Positions 25,298 to 36,000 of a stretch of 64,000 bases of DNA are shown piece after piece. The notes under the pieces are model-generated. The model had not been told where the DNA came from and ran no database searches. It saw only the letters and a list, made by a program, of their open reading frames with translations. Each line of letters starts with the position of its first letter. The stretch's first letter is position 1. The translations under genes were made by a program, and so were the position numbers. The stretch is from Ferrigenium kumadai (lineage in GTDB: Bacteria > Pseudomonadota > Gammaproteobacteria > Burkholderiales > Gallionellaceae): contig NZ_AP019536.1 in assembly GCF_018324385.1 (NCBI RefSeq), forward strand, positions 1,922,001 through 1,986,000. The letters are read 5' to 3'.

Positions 25298-25944
25298 AGA
25301 GCTTGCATCACTTCCTTGAGCAGCGGCACCGACGGCGCGCGGTGCAGGCGCAGCGAATGTTCGTCCAGCGCATCGAGCACCGCCATCAGGCTGGGCAGGT
25401 CACGCCGTCCGTGGCGCAACAGGTACTGCGTGACTTCCGGCGGCAGCGCGAAGCCGCGCGACTGCGCATGCTGCGTCAGCGCCTGCGCCTTTTCTTCGTC
25501 GCTCAGGCCGTGCAGTTGGTACACCAGCCCCCAGCCCAGGCGAGTGCGCAGGTCGTCGCGCAGATTGAGATGCAGCGGCGATGCCTTGCCGCTCACCAGC
25601 AGCATGCCGCCGCTGTCGCGCATCTGATTGTAGAGATCGAACAACTCGATCTGTGCCTCATCGTCGAGCAGTTCGACGTCGTCCACCGCCACCATATCCG
25701 CCGGCTGGGGAACGCTGCCTTTCGTATAGACTGCATCGCATTGCGCCCCCTGTGCGGCAGCCACGCAGGCTTGCAGCAGATGGCTCTTGCCGCTGCCCTC
25801 CTCGCCCCACAGGTAGATGCTCCGCTCGCCGCCGCCCGCAAGCGCCTGGCGCAGCGCGGCAATCAACTCCGCATTGCGTCCCGCGACGAAATTTTCGAGC
25901 GTCGGCTGACTCTCGGGGGAAATGTCGAGCAGCAGCTGACTCAT
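25294..25944 (-). CDS. hda: DnaA regulatory inactivator Hda
   Basis: The 216-residue protein is an AAA+ DnaA paralogue that stimulates hydrolysis of DnaA-bound ATP after initiation. It begins [24 protein letters not shown], has the Walker A GEEGSGKSH near residue 47 and Walker B MVAVDDVE near 84, and lacks the DnaA domain IV. The start overlaps the stop of the upstream permease gene (ATGA), a pairing common in betaproteobacteria. Confidence 0.93.
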   Translation of the reverse strand: MSQLLLDISPESQPTLENFVAGRNAELIAALRQALAGGGERSIYLWGEEGSGKSHLLQACVAAAQGAQCDAVYTKGSVPQPADMVAVDDVELLDDEAQIELFDLYNQMRDSGGMLLVSGKASPLHLNLRDDLRTRLGWGLVYQLHGLSDEEKAQALTQHAQSRGFALPPEVTQYLLRHGRRDLPSLMAVLDALDEHSLRLHRAPSVPLLKEVMQAL

Positions 25945-26999
25945 GTTTTTTGGTACATCTCGCTGGTGAGATAGGCGGCCTTCGCATGGCGCAGCGCGAC
26001 CAGCAGCACCGCAGCGAGCGGCAAGGCCAGCAGCACACCGAAGAAGCCGAATAGCTGGCCGAACGCCATCAGCGCGAAGATCACCGCCAGCGGGTGCAGG
26101 CCGATGCGATCGCCGACCAGCCAAGGCGTGACGACCATGCCTTCGATCAACTGCCCCGCGCCGAACACCGCCCACACCAGCAGCACGCTGCCGAAAGCGG
26201 TGAACTGCATCGCAGCCGCCAGCGTCGCAAGCAGCAGGCCGAGGATCATGCCGAGATAGGGAACGAACACCAGCATGCCCGCGACGATGCCGATGGGCAA
26301 CGCGAACTCCAACCCGGCCAGCCACAGTCCCACGACATAGAACACGCTCATCAGCAGCATCACGGAAATCTGTCCGCGCAGGAATTCGGCGAGGATGGCA
26401 TCCACTTCCATGGCGATCTCGCGCACCTTGGCATGCCACTGGCGAGGTACTACCTGATCAATATGAGCGACCATCTCGTTCCAGTCGCGCAGCAGGTAGA
26501 ACATCGCCACGGGGATCAGCAGCAGATTGACCAGCAGCGCGACCAGCGCGCCGGTGCTACCGCCGATAATCGGCAGTAGCTTGGCTGCGGCGCCGCCCGC
26601 GCTTTGCCAGTGACTCAGCAAGGCGTTCTTTACCGCTTGGCTGTCCCATTGCAGTTCGGCACCGAACCATTGCTGCAATTGCGGCAACAGATTCACGCGC
26701 GCCGCCTCGATCCAGTCCGGCAACCGTGCCAGGAACAGGCGGGTTTCCTTTTCCAGCAGCGGCAGCATGATGAGCAGGAGCAGGATGAACAGCAGCAGCA
26801 ACCCGCCCATCACCAGCACCACCGCGCCCGTGCGCGGAACCTTCCAGCCGCACAGCCGCTGCACCAGCGGATTGCAGATGTAGGCGAGGATCGCCGCAGC
26901 GACGAACGGTGTCAGGATGGGCCCCAGCAGGTACAGCAGCACGGCAACGACGGCAGCCACTGACAGCCATTGCACGGCGGCGAAGCGGGATAAGGTCAT
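25941..26999 (-). CDS. AI-2E family (PerM-like) membrane transporter
   Basis: The 352-residue protein has about eight transmembrane segments in the AI-2E/PerM pattern. The [26 protein letters not shown] start and the late [26 protein letters not shown] are typical. The start at 26999 (ATG) is preferred over a TTG at 27020. It overlaps hda by four bases and is divergent from purM. The transported compound is not known. Confidence 0.87.
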   Translation of the reverse strand: MTLSRFAAVQWLSVAAVVAVLLYLLGPILTPFVAAAILAYICNPLVQRLCGWKVPRTGAVVLVMGGLLLLFILLLLIMLPLLEKETRLFLARLPDWIEAARVNLLPQLQQWFGAELQWDSQAVKNALLSHWQSAGGAAAKLLPIIGGSTGALVALLVNLLLIPVAMFYLLRDWNEMVAHIDQVVPRQWHAKVREIAMEVDAILAEFLRGQISVMLLMSVFYVVGLWLAGLEFALPIGIVAGMLVFVPYLGMILGLLLATLAAAMQFTAFGSVLLVWAVFGAGQLIEGMVVTPWLVGDRIGLHPLAVIFALMAFGQLFGFFGVLLALPLAAVLLVALRHAKAAYLTSEMYQKT

Positions 27000-27061
27000 T
27001 TCGGGTAAAATTCGCGGCAAAAACGTGCTGCACTTTACCTTTTAGAAAGCGAGAACTCAAC

Positions 27062-28101
<1,040 letters not shown>

Positions 28102-28102
<1 letters not shown>

Positions 28103-28740
28103 TGAAGTCCATCGTCATCCTGATCTCGGGGCGCGGCAGCAACATGCAGGCCCTGCTGAAGGCCAAGCTGCCCTGCCGCATCGCCGCGGTGATCAGCAAC
28201 AAGACGGACGCCGAAGGGCTGGAATTCGCCCGCAAGCATGGCATCCAGACCGCCGTCGTGTCGCATCGCGACTATTCGGACCGCGCCAGCTTCGACGCCG
28301 CGCTGGCGCAGACCATCGACGGATTCCAGCCCGATTATGTGATCCTCGCCGGATTCATGCGCATCCTCACCGAGGGATTCGTCAAGCGTTACTACGGCAA
28401 GCTGGTCAATATCCATCCCTCGCTGCTGCCCGCCTATGGCGGCCTCGACACCCACGCGCGGGCACTGCACGACGGCGTGAAGATCCACGGCTGCACGGTG
28501 CATTTCGTCACGCCCGACCTGGATCACGGCCCGATCATCATCCAGGCCGCGGTGCCCGTGCTGAGCCACGACACCGAGAAGACCCTGGCTGCGCGCGTGC
28601 TGAATGAAGAACACCGCATCTATCCTCAGGCCATACGCTGGCTGTGCGAAAACCAGATTGAACTGGATGCCAACGGGCGGGTCGTATTGCATCGCCATAA
28701 GCAATCCGCTCACTCTCTGATTTCACCGGGTCTGGAATAA
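28102..28740 (+). CDS. purN: Phosphoribosylglycinamide formyltransferase
   Basis: The 212-residue enzyme transfers a formyl group from 10-formyltetrahydrofolate to GAR. It starts MKSIVILISGRGSNMQALL. The catalytic Asn-His-Asp set is seen in VNIHPSLLPAYGG and DLDHGPIIIQ. It is coupled to purM by a one-base overlap. Confidence 0.95.
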
Positions 28741-28741
28741 C

Positions 28742-29443
28742 ATGAAGTGGTTCTCGCATATCCTCGCATGGCTGGTGCTTTGCATTGCCGTTCCAGCACA
28801 TGCCGCCGCGCCGAATAGCGTGCAGGTCACTTACGACATCTACAAGGGCAGCATCAAGATCGGCGAGATCGAAGAGGTCTACACGCGGGACAAGGACCAC
28901 TACACACTATCCAGCATCACCAAGCCGGTCGGCATTTTCGCGGTATTCAAGCCCGAAAAGGTGTTCGTCAACAGCCGCGGCCTGGTCGGCAAGCAGGGCC
29001 TGAAGCCGTTGCACTTCGATCACCGGAGAGAACAGGATGCGAGCAAGGACAGCAGCGCTGAATTCGACTGGGAGAAAGGCGAGCTCACGCAGATCCATCA
29101 GGAACAGCGCGACATGGTCGCACTCCCCGAGGGCACTCAGGACCGCCTGAGCGCGATGTACCAGTTCATGTTCCTGCCCAACTCAGCCACGGTGGTAGAC
29201 TTCCCGATGACCAACGGCATCAGGCTGAACAACTACCACTACGCCGTCTCGCGCGGCCAGAAGCTCAAGACCCCAGCGGGTGAATTCTCCACGCTGTATC
29301 TCGACGACCAGGCCAAGTCCGGCGAGCGACATAACGAGATCTGGCTGGCCACGCAGCGTTACAATCTGCCGTGCAAGATGGTCATCACCGAAGCCAACGG
29401 CGATCAACTCACCCAAGTACTGAGCAAACTCCAGATCCGCTGA
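28742..29443 (+). CDS. DUF3108 family exported protein
   Basis: The 233-residue protein has a signal peptide with cleavage near AHA-AA (residue 21). The mature domain contains the DUF3108 pattern: VQVTYDIYKGSIKIGEIEE, TKPVGIFAVFKPEKV, and an ARSGERHNEIWLA-like distal strand. It starts one base after purN, as in many betaproteobacteria. Proteins of this family are predicted periplasmic beta-rich proteins of unknown function. Confidence 0.85.
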   Translation: MKWFSHILAWLVLCIAVPAHAAAPNSVQVTYDIYKGSIKIGEIEEVYTRDKDHYTLSSITKPVGIFAVFKPEKVFVNSRGLVGKQGLKPLHFDHRREQDASKDSSAEFDWEKGELTQIHQEQRDMVALPEGTQDRLSAMYQFMFLPNSATVVDFPMTNGIRLNNYHYAVSRGQKLKTPAGEFSTLYLDDQAKSGERHNEIWLATQRYNLPCKMVITEANGDQLTQVLSKLQIR

Positions 29444-29445
29444 CC

Positions 29446-30498
29446 GTGTCCGCCTTGCCGCAAATGAGCTTGTCGAAGTGGCCTGTCCTGAACCGGTTGA
29501 AGCGGTATCTCCCCAGCCTGCCGCAACAGCCAGCGGCAAGGATCGCACTCGCCATCGGCCTGTCGCTCCTGATCCACGCCATCGTGCTGTTCGGTCCACT
29601 GGTCGAGCTGCCGAAGAGCGAAGTGCCACTGCCGCCGCTCACCGCCAAGCTCGAACCGCTGCCCAAGATCGCGGCCGCACCTGCGCCGAAAAAGAAGCCA
29701 CGGCCGAAGCCCAAAGCCGTCGAGAGCACCGCACCGGCAGTTCAGGAAAGCCTGCCGGAAACACCCAGCCCGGAAGCCACAGGCGAACAGCCGCAAGCCG
29801 TCGCCGAGCCCCAACCCGCCGCTGAAGCAACGGAGCAGGCCAAGCCACTGCTGCCAAAGCATGCGCAGCTGACCTTCGCCGTCTATCAGGGCAGCGGCGG
29901 CATGCAACTGGGCGAGGCGGTTCACCGTCTGGACATCGAAGAAGGACAATACACACTCAAAACGGTGTCGCAGACTACGGGGGTCGTCAGCTTCTTCAAG
30001 AGCTATACGCTGACCCAGACCAGCCGGGGACGGGTCGATGCGCAGGGACTGCATCCCCTCGCCTTCGACGAAGAAAAGAAGCAGTCCAAGGGCAACCAGG
30101 GCCTGAGGGCTGAATTCGACTGGGAGGCACACAAGCTGCACTTTTCGCACGGCGGCGAAGCAGCCCTGCCGGAACAGGCTCAAGACATTGCGAGCTTCCT
30201 CTACCAGCTCTCTCAGATGCCTATGGCCAACCGGCAAACGATGCCGTTCAGCATCAGCAACGGCAAGAAGCTGGAATATTACGAACTGGAGATCGGCGCG
30301 GAAGAGGAGATCGCGACGCCGCTGGGCAAGCTGCGCGCATTGCCGCTGCGCAAGCGGCACGCTCAGGGCGAGGAAGGGCTGGATATCTGGCTGGGACTGG
30401 AATATCGCCTGCTGCCGGTCAAGGTACGCCAGATAGACCGCACCGGACAGATCGCGGGGGAGATGGCGATTTCCGACATCCGCGTGTCGGATGAATGA
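29446..30498 (+). CDS. DUF3108 family protein with TonB-like N-terminus
   Basis: The 350-residue protein has one N-terminal membrane anchor (about residues 31-50, ALAIGLSLLIHAIVLFGP). A TonB-like Pro/Lys-rich linker follows (KKKPRPKPK), then an Ala/Glu/Pro-rich stretch and a DUF3108 domain from about residue 145. The domain is paralogous to the preceding gene: FAVYQGSGGMQLGEAVHRL matches VTYDIYKGSIKIGEIEEVY in layout. The GTG at 29446 is chosen because it follows the upstream stop by two bases. An ATG at 29464 is possible. The envelope-spanning design is visible, but the role is unknown. Confidence 0.82.
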   Translation: MSALPQMSLSKWPVLNRLKRYLPSLPQQPAARIALAIGLSLLIHAIVLFGPLVELPKSEVPLPPLTAKLEPLPKIAAAPAPKKKPRPKPKAVESTAPAVQESLPETPSPEATGEQPQAVAEPQPAAEATEQAKPLLPKHAQLTFAVYQGSGGMQLGEAVHRLDIEEGQYTLKTVSQTTGVVSFFKSYTLTQTSRGRVDAQGLHPLAFDEEKKQSKGNQGLRAEFDWEAHKLHFSHGGEAALPEQAQDIASFLYQLSQMPMANRQTMPFSISNGKKLEYYELEIGAEEEIATPLGKLRALPLRKRHAQGEEGLDIWLGLEYRLLPVKVRQIDRTGQIAGEMAISDIRVSDE

Positions 30499-30507
30499 AC
30501 GCGAGGC

Positions 30508-30930
30508 TCAGGCCGCGGAGAAATCGCTGGGAAGTGTCAGCAATGCAGGCTTCAGAAGTTTATCCTCGCCCGAAAGATGATCCATCATCCAGTTTCCTAG
30601 CGTGCGGGTAAAATGCTCGACCGCGCCCTCCGACCACATGCCGCTCTTGGCCTCCAGCTCGTCCCTGATGTACTGAAGCTCCTTTTGCAGATACTGGTGA
30701 GACTGCTTGTGTTGCTCGAAAGGGAGCTCGGCCGCCTGTGCGATCTTTTCCTCATTCATGAAATGAAGCCGCACGCAGTCCGTAAGCAGCTTGAATGCAT
30801 GCGACAACGCATGCTCATTGCCCGACCTGAGCGCATGTTCGACGCTATTGATCAAGCCGATCAAATTCCGGTGTTCGGAATCGATGATCGCATTCCCGAC
30901 GCTCAACTGCTCTGTCCATGTCAAAGTCAT
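30508..30930 (-). CDS. Bacteriohemerythrin
   Basis: The 140-residue protein carries all seven di-iron ligands of hemerythrins: His20, His56, Glu60, His74, His78, His118 and Asp123, within NAIIDSEH, LHFMNEE, HKQSH and MMDHLSGEDK. It would bind oxygen at a non-heme di-iron site, for storage, delivery or sensing. The ATG at 30930 follows GGGAG by eight bases. It is convergent with the DUF3108 gene and divergent from the RsmB-type gene. Confidence 0.9.
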   Translation of the reverse strand: MTLTWTEQLSVGNAIIDSEHRNLIGLINSVEHALRSGNEHALSHAFKLLTDCVRLHFMNEEKIAQAAELPFEQHKQSHQYLQKELQYIRDELEAKSGMWSEGAVEHFTRTLGNWMMDHLSGEDKLLKPALLTLPSDFSAA

Positions 30931-31028
30931 GATGCGCTCCCGCAACAAATCCTATCCAAATCGCAGCACTCCGTGCCATCCGGACAAGGACTCTACTCTC
31001 CCGACTGGCAGCGGCATATATGTCAGAA

Positions 31029-31045
31029 TGCCTATATATTTCGGC
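31029..31045. repeat. 17-base sequence also present at 8531
   Basis: The 17 bases TGCCTATATATTTCGGC are identical to those at 8531-8547. Here they lie in the divergent spacer between the bacteriohemerythrin and RsmB-type genes. Confidence 0.4.
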
Positions 31046-31100
31046 CTAGCCCGCGACCCTGTTAAACTGCGCGCCTCGATTCAAGTAGCCCTAACGCATC

Positions 31101-32402
31101 ATGCTGATTACCGAATACCGTCTAGACCTCGTCATCCAGGCCCTGCGCGCCATCCTGCCGCTGGCGCACCCTGCCGATACCACCCTGCGCTATTTCTTCC
31201 AGGACAACCGCATCGGCTCGAATGAGCGCGCTTTGGTCGCCGAGACCGTATTCGGCGTGCTTCGCCATCGCCTGCTGCTGGAGCACGCCTGCGAAAGCAA
31301 AGGTGAGGCAGCGTCCGATGCCGCGCCCTCTTCCGCCAAAGTCGCCACGCCGCGCCGCATGGCGCTGGCTTACTTCGTCCGTTTCGGCGGCTACAACCTG
31401 CGCGAGATCGAGCCTGTGCTGAAGCACGGCGAGAAGGAATGGCTCGCGACGGTGAAGGGCGTGAAGGTGGAGGAACTGCCATTGACGGTGCAGGCCGAAC
31501 TGCCGGACTGGCTGGTGGAAAAGATGCGCGCCTCGTATTCCGACGCGGACATCCTCGCCATCGGCCGCGCCATGCAGCAGGGCGCGCCGCTGGATATCCG
31601 TGTCAACACCCTGCTCGCCAAGCGCGACGAAGTGCTGCAGCAACTGCACGAAAAGAAGATCGAAGCGAGCGCCACGCCCTACTCGCCCATCGGCATTCGC
31701 CTCAAGGACAAGATCCCGTTGAACCGCGACGCGCTGTTCACCGAAGGCAAGGTCGAAGTGCAGGATGAAGGCAGCCAGCTGCTCGGTCTCCTGCTCGCGC
31801 CGAAACGCAACGACATGGTGGTGGATTTCTGCGCGGGCGCCGGCGGCAAGACGCTGATGCTCTCAGCACAGATGAATTCGCAGGGCCGCTTGTACGCGCT
31901 GGACGTTTCGGAGAAGCGCCTCGCCAACCTCAAGCCTCGCCTGAAGCGCTCCGGAGCGAGCAACATCCAGCCGATGCTGATCGCACACGAGAATGATCTC
32001 AAGGTGAAACGGCTTGCGGGCAAGATCGACCGCGTGCTGGTGGACGCGCCGTGCAGCGGCCTCGGCACGCTGCGCCGCAACCCCGACCTGAAGTTCCGCC
32101 AGTCGCCCGGCAGCATCGAGGAACTCACGCGCAAGCAGGCTGCCATCCTCGCCTCGGCCAGCCGGTTGCTGAAGAAGGGCGGACGCCTGGTGTATGCGAC
32201 CTGCAGCATCCTGCCGGAAGAGAATCAACGCATCGTGGAAGCCTTCCTCGCCGAACATCCCGACTTCACATTGAAGCCAGCCGGCGACGTACTGCACCAG
32301 CAAAAGATCGCGCTGGAGATGGGCGACTATCTGGAGTTGCGCCCGCAGCTGCACGGCACGGACGGCTTCTTCGCCGCGGTGCTGGAGCGCACCGGGTCAT
32401 AG
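31101..32402 (+). CDS. RsmB-family RNA cytosine-C5 methyltransferase
   Basis: The 433-residue protein has an N-terminal helical RNA-binding part and a C-terminal Rossmann methyltransferase domain. The SAM motif I is in VVDFCAGAGGKTL. Both conserved cysteines are present, in DAPCSGLGTLRRNPD and YATCSILPEEN. It probably makes 5-methylcytosine in rRNA or tRNA, although the exact site cannot be read. The 3' end overlaps the response regulator stop by six bases in convergent orientation. Confidence 0.88.
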   Translation: MLITEYRLDLVIQALRAILPLAHPADTTLRYFFQDNRIGSNERALVAETVFGVLRHRLLLEHACESKGEAASDAAPSSAKVATPRRMALAYFVRFGGYNLREIEPVLKHGEKEWLATVKGVKVEELPLTVQAELPDWLVEKMRASYSDADILAIGRAMQQGAPLDIRVNTLLAKRDEVLQQLHEKKIEASATPYSPIGIRLKDKIPLNRDALFTEGKVEVQDEGSQLLGLLLAPKRNDMVVDFCAGAGGKTLMLSAQMNSQGRLYALDVSEKRLANLKPRLKRSGASNIQPMLIAHENDLKVKRLAGKIDRVLVDAPCSGLGTLRRNPDLKFRQSPGSIEELTRKQAAILASASRLLKKGGRLVYATCSILPEENQRIVEAFLAEHPDFTLKPAGDVLHQQKIALEMGDYLELRPQLHGTDGFFAAVLERTGS

Positions 32403-33032
32403 TTCCCGCAAGCCGTTCTCGACCACGTACAGCATCAGTTCGGCGTTGTTCTTCAGCTTCATCTTTTCGAGGATGTGCACACGGTAGGTGCTGACGGTCT
32501 TCACGCTCAGCGCCAGTATCCGTGCAACCTCGGAGACCTTCTTGCCGGAGCCCAGCAGCCGCAGTACCTGGTATTCGCGGTCGCTCAGCATTTCGTGCGG
32601 CGGCTTGGCAGAATCGCGCCCGCACTCATGCAGCAGCAGCTCGGCAAGCACAGGGCTGATGTGCTTCTTGCCCGCCATCACCTTGCGGATCGCTTCGACG
32701 AGTTGCTCCGGTGCAGCATCCTTGGTGAGGTAACCAGAAGCGCCCCCCTTCAGCAGGCGAACGGCATGCTGATCTTCGGGATACATGCTCAGCATCAGCA
32801 CCTTGGCCGCGCTGTTGCCATCCAGGATCAGCTTCAGTGTGTCAATGCCGTTCTTCTCGGGCATCGAGATGTCGAGCAGTACGATATCCCACTTTTCGCT
32901 GCGGATCTTCTTCAGGGCCTCGACGCCGTTGGTGGCCTCCCCGCCGACACGGATGTCCTTGGTCTCGTCCATTATCCTGCGCAATCCCTGGCGCACGATG
33001 GCATGGTCATCAACGATCAGCACTCGAATCAC
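32397..33032 (-). CDS. NarL/FixJ-type response regulator
   Basis: The 211-residue protein has a receiver domain with the DD pair near residues 8-9, the phosphoacceptor Asp54 (VLLDISMPEKNG) and the conserved Lys near 105. Its LuxR-type HTH lies at 143-205 (LSDREYQVLRLLGSGKKVSEVARILALSVKTV). It lies 40 bases downstream of the large sensor kinase gene and is its obvious partner. As a DNA-binding regulator it may control the divergent sigma-like and GGDEF genes, but that is inference. Confidence 0.92.
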   Translation of the reverse strand: MIRVLIVDDHAIVRQGLRRIMDETKDIRVGGEATNGVEALKKIRSEKWDIVLLDISMPEKNGIDTLKLILDGNSAAKVLMLSMYPEDQHAVRLLKGGASGYLTKDAAPEQLVEAIRKVMAGKKHISPVLAELLLHECGRDSAKPPHEMLSDREYQVLRLLGSGKKVSEVARILALSVKTVSTYRVHILEKMKLKNNAELMLYVVENGLREL

Positions 33033-33072
33033 GGTTCAACTCCCCCCGATAAATGACGGCTGCAGCAATGAA

Positions 33073-36000
33073 TCATCCGGCCTTCAACGCACCAGGCGCA
33101 ACCGGAATGCTTATGGATATCCGCGAGCCCTTGCCCGGCTCGCTGCTGATCCTGGCCTTGCCCCCCGCCATGAGGGCACGCTCCCGGATGCCGAGCAAAC
33201 CGAAGGATTTTTCCTTCCGTCCCAACTCGAAACCGATGCCATTATCCTCCACCACCAGCAACAGCGACTTGCCTCTTTTTGTCAGGATAATATCCACCCG
33301 GCTTGCCTGCGCATGCTTGGCCACGTTACTCAGCGACTCCTGAAGGATGCGGAACAACGTTGCGGCCTGCCCCTGCTCCAGCGTGAGCACCTGCCCGGGA
33401 AGGGCGAGCATGCATTCGATACCGGTGTGCTGGCGGAACTTCTTCACATAATCCTCGATCGCCGCCGCCAGCCCGACATCCTCCAGAGGACTGGGCCTCA
33501 GCTTGTGAACGATCTGGCGCACGGTCTGAATGCCATCCGACACCAGTTCGGAGATGTGCCCCGCCTCTTCGACCAGGTGCGGCATCTGGGCGGGAAGCCT
33601 GGAGGCAAGCCAGGCTACCCGCATCTTCATCGCGGCCAGCGTCGCCCCCATCTCGTCGTGCAACTCGCGCGCAATCCGCGTCCGCTCATCTTCCAGGGCA
33701 TTTTCCAGGTGGGAGGAAAGCCGCTGCAGTTCCTTGTAGGATTCCGCCAGTTTTATCTGCGATTGCCTTTGCTCCGTGATATCCATCGCGATACCCAGCA
33801 CGCTGACTACTCCGTTGTCCTCGATCAGCGGACGCTTGATGGTCAGATACCAGCGTTGTCTCCCATCCGGCAACTGCGCAGATTCGGTCAGGACCACTTC
33901 ACGCCGATCCTGGATCACCTCGCGATCCGCCGCCAGAAAACCCGCGACCTCCTGCGGGTGGTCGGGATAAATCTCGGCATTGCTCTTCCAGATCATCTCC
34001 TGCACCGTCCTGCCGCAGGCGTCCGCCATCGCCTGATTGACCAGGATAAACTTGCCCTCGGCATTCTTGACAAAGATCAGGTTGGGATCGGTATCGAGCA
34101 CATGCCACATGAACTCTTTCTGCTTTTGCAGCGCTTCCTCGGCCCGCTTACGCTCGGAGAGATCGGTCATATTGGCAACATAGCCCGTGATTTGCCCATA
34201 TTCATTCTTGATGGAAGCGGCCGACAGCAACACCGGAACGATACGTCCATCCTTGGTTTTGCGAATCACCTCCCCTCGAAACACTCCCTGCTCGCTTGAG
34301 GTGGCAAATGCCTGACTCGGCTGCACTGTCGCATCCAGCCCGCCCATCACTTCGTTGACATGCTTCCCCACCAACTCTTCCTCGGAGTAGCCGAAGAGAC
34401 GTTCATAGGCCGGATTGACATAAACAAAACGGTTGTTCTGGTCAGCCAAAGCAACGGCTTCCTGCGTCTGTTTGAGCGCTTCACTCAACTGCATACGGTT
34501 TCCCTCAGCCAGTTTGCGCTCGGTCACATCAGTGACCACACCGAGGATCGCGATCAAGGTGCCGCTGCCATCGCCGCTCCGGATCGGCGAATTGCGCTGG
34601 TTCATCCAGCGGGTGTCGCCGGACTTGTGGATGATCTGGTATTCGTAATTGGACGATACATCCCCAGCCAGCAGTCTTTCCCATTGCGTCTCGAAGTAGT
34701 CCCTCCAGTCGGGATGGATGACGCGGCGTATCAGCAGCGGGGAATCGCAGAACTCCTCCGGGGTGTAGCCGAACAGCTGGATCGAGGCTGGACTGACATA
34801 TTCGTGGCGTCCGCTTGGGACGGACATGAGGTAAACCATGTCCGTTGACCGTTCAGTCAGGAAACGGAAATGCTCCTCGCTTTGCCGCAGCCTCTCCACG
34901 GCCTGAGCCCGTTCTACGCGGGCGCGCAGCGTCACGATCCCGAAAGACAGGTTGGCCCCAAGTTCCTCCAGCAGTTTCACCTCATCGGTATTGAAGGCAT
35001 CGGTTTCCGTGGAGTAAATCGTAAGCACGCCGCAAGTACGCCGTTCGCAGACAAGCGGGATGGCGATGCTGGACTGGTAGCCACGAGCGGCTGCGGCCTC
35101 GCTCCATGGCGCCAGTTGCGGATTGTTCAGAAACCCCTGGTTGAACTGTGTCATTCCAGTCCTGATTGCGCTGCCGGTGGGCCCACGCCCACGTTCCGTA
35201 TCCGCCCAACTGATGTCCGCTCCATCCACATACCCCTCATCAAAACCATAGCGAGCGACCGGGCGCACACTGCACGCCGGATCATGCTCGGCATATCCCA
35301 CCCAAGCCATGCAGTAGCCGCCCGTCTCTACGATCAGTTTGCATATCTCCGTCAGCAACAATTGCTCTTCTTCGATATGCACCAGCGTTGCGTTATAGGC
35401 ACCCAACATCAAGAGCACCCGGTTGAATTTTTGCAGCGAGATTTCCGCTTCCTTGATGTCTGTGATGTCCGTCGCGATAGTCAGCACGCTGACTGAACCA
35501 TCGTCCTGTATCAAAGGTTTTCTGATGGTCCGGAACCAGCGTTTCCTGCCATCGGTGAACTCTGCCGCCTCGATTGCCACGCGCTGCTGTCCCGTCTCGA
35601 TCACTTCCCGGTTCGCCTGTTCATACGTTGCCGCCAGTTTCCGGCTATCGACCAGATCCCGATTGGATTTCCCGACGATACTCTCTGTGGTCTGCCCAAG
35701 GCCTTTCGCCATCGCCTCGTTGGCGAACAGGAAACGGCCCTCGGCATCCTTGGCAAAGATCAGGTTGGGATCGCTGTCAATGATCAGCCGGATGAATTCT
35801 TTCTGCTTGGCCAGTTCATCTTCGGCCTGCTTGTGCCGTGTGAGGTCTGTGAAGCTGGCAATGTAATTCACGATGCAGCCTTCTTCATCGCGCACCGCGC
35901 TGTGTGATATCAACACCGGGATGATGCGCCCGTCCTTCGTCCGACGGGTCGTTTCCGTCTGGAACATCCCATGCTGGTTCGTGAAGGAAACGACCTGGGA

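Noticed and set aside
32397..32402. Six-base overlap of the RsmB-type and response regulator genes as a sign of frameshift
   Set aside because: Both proteins have complete C-termini for their families; this is an ordinary convergent overlap.
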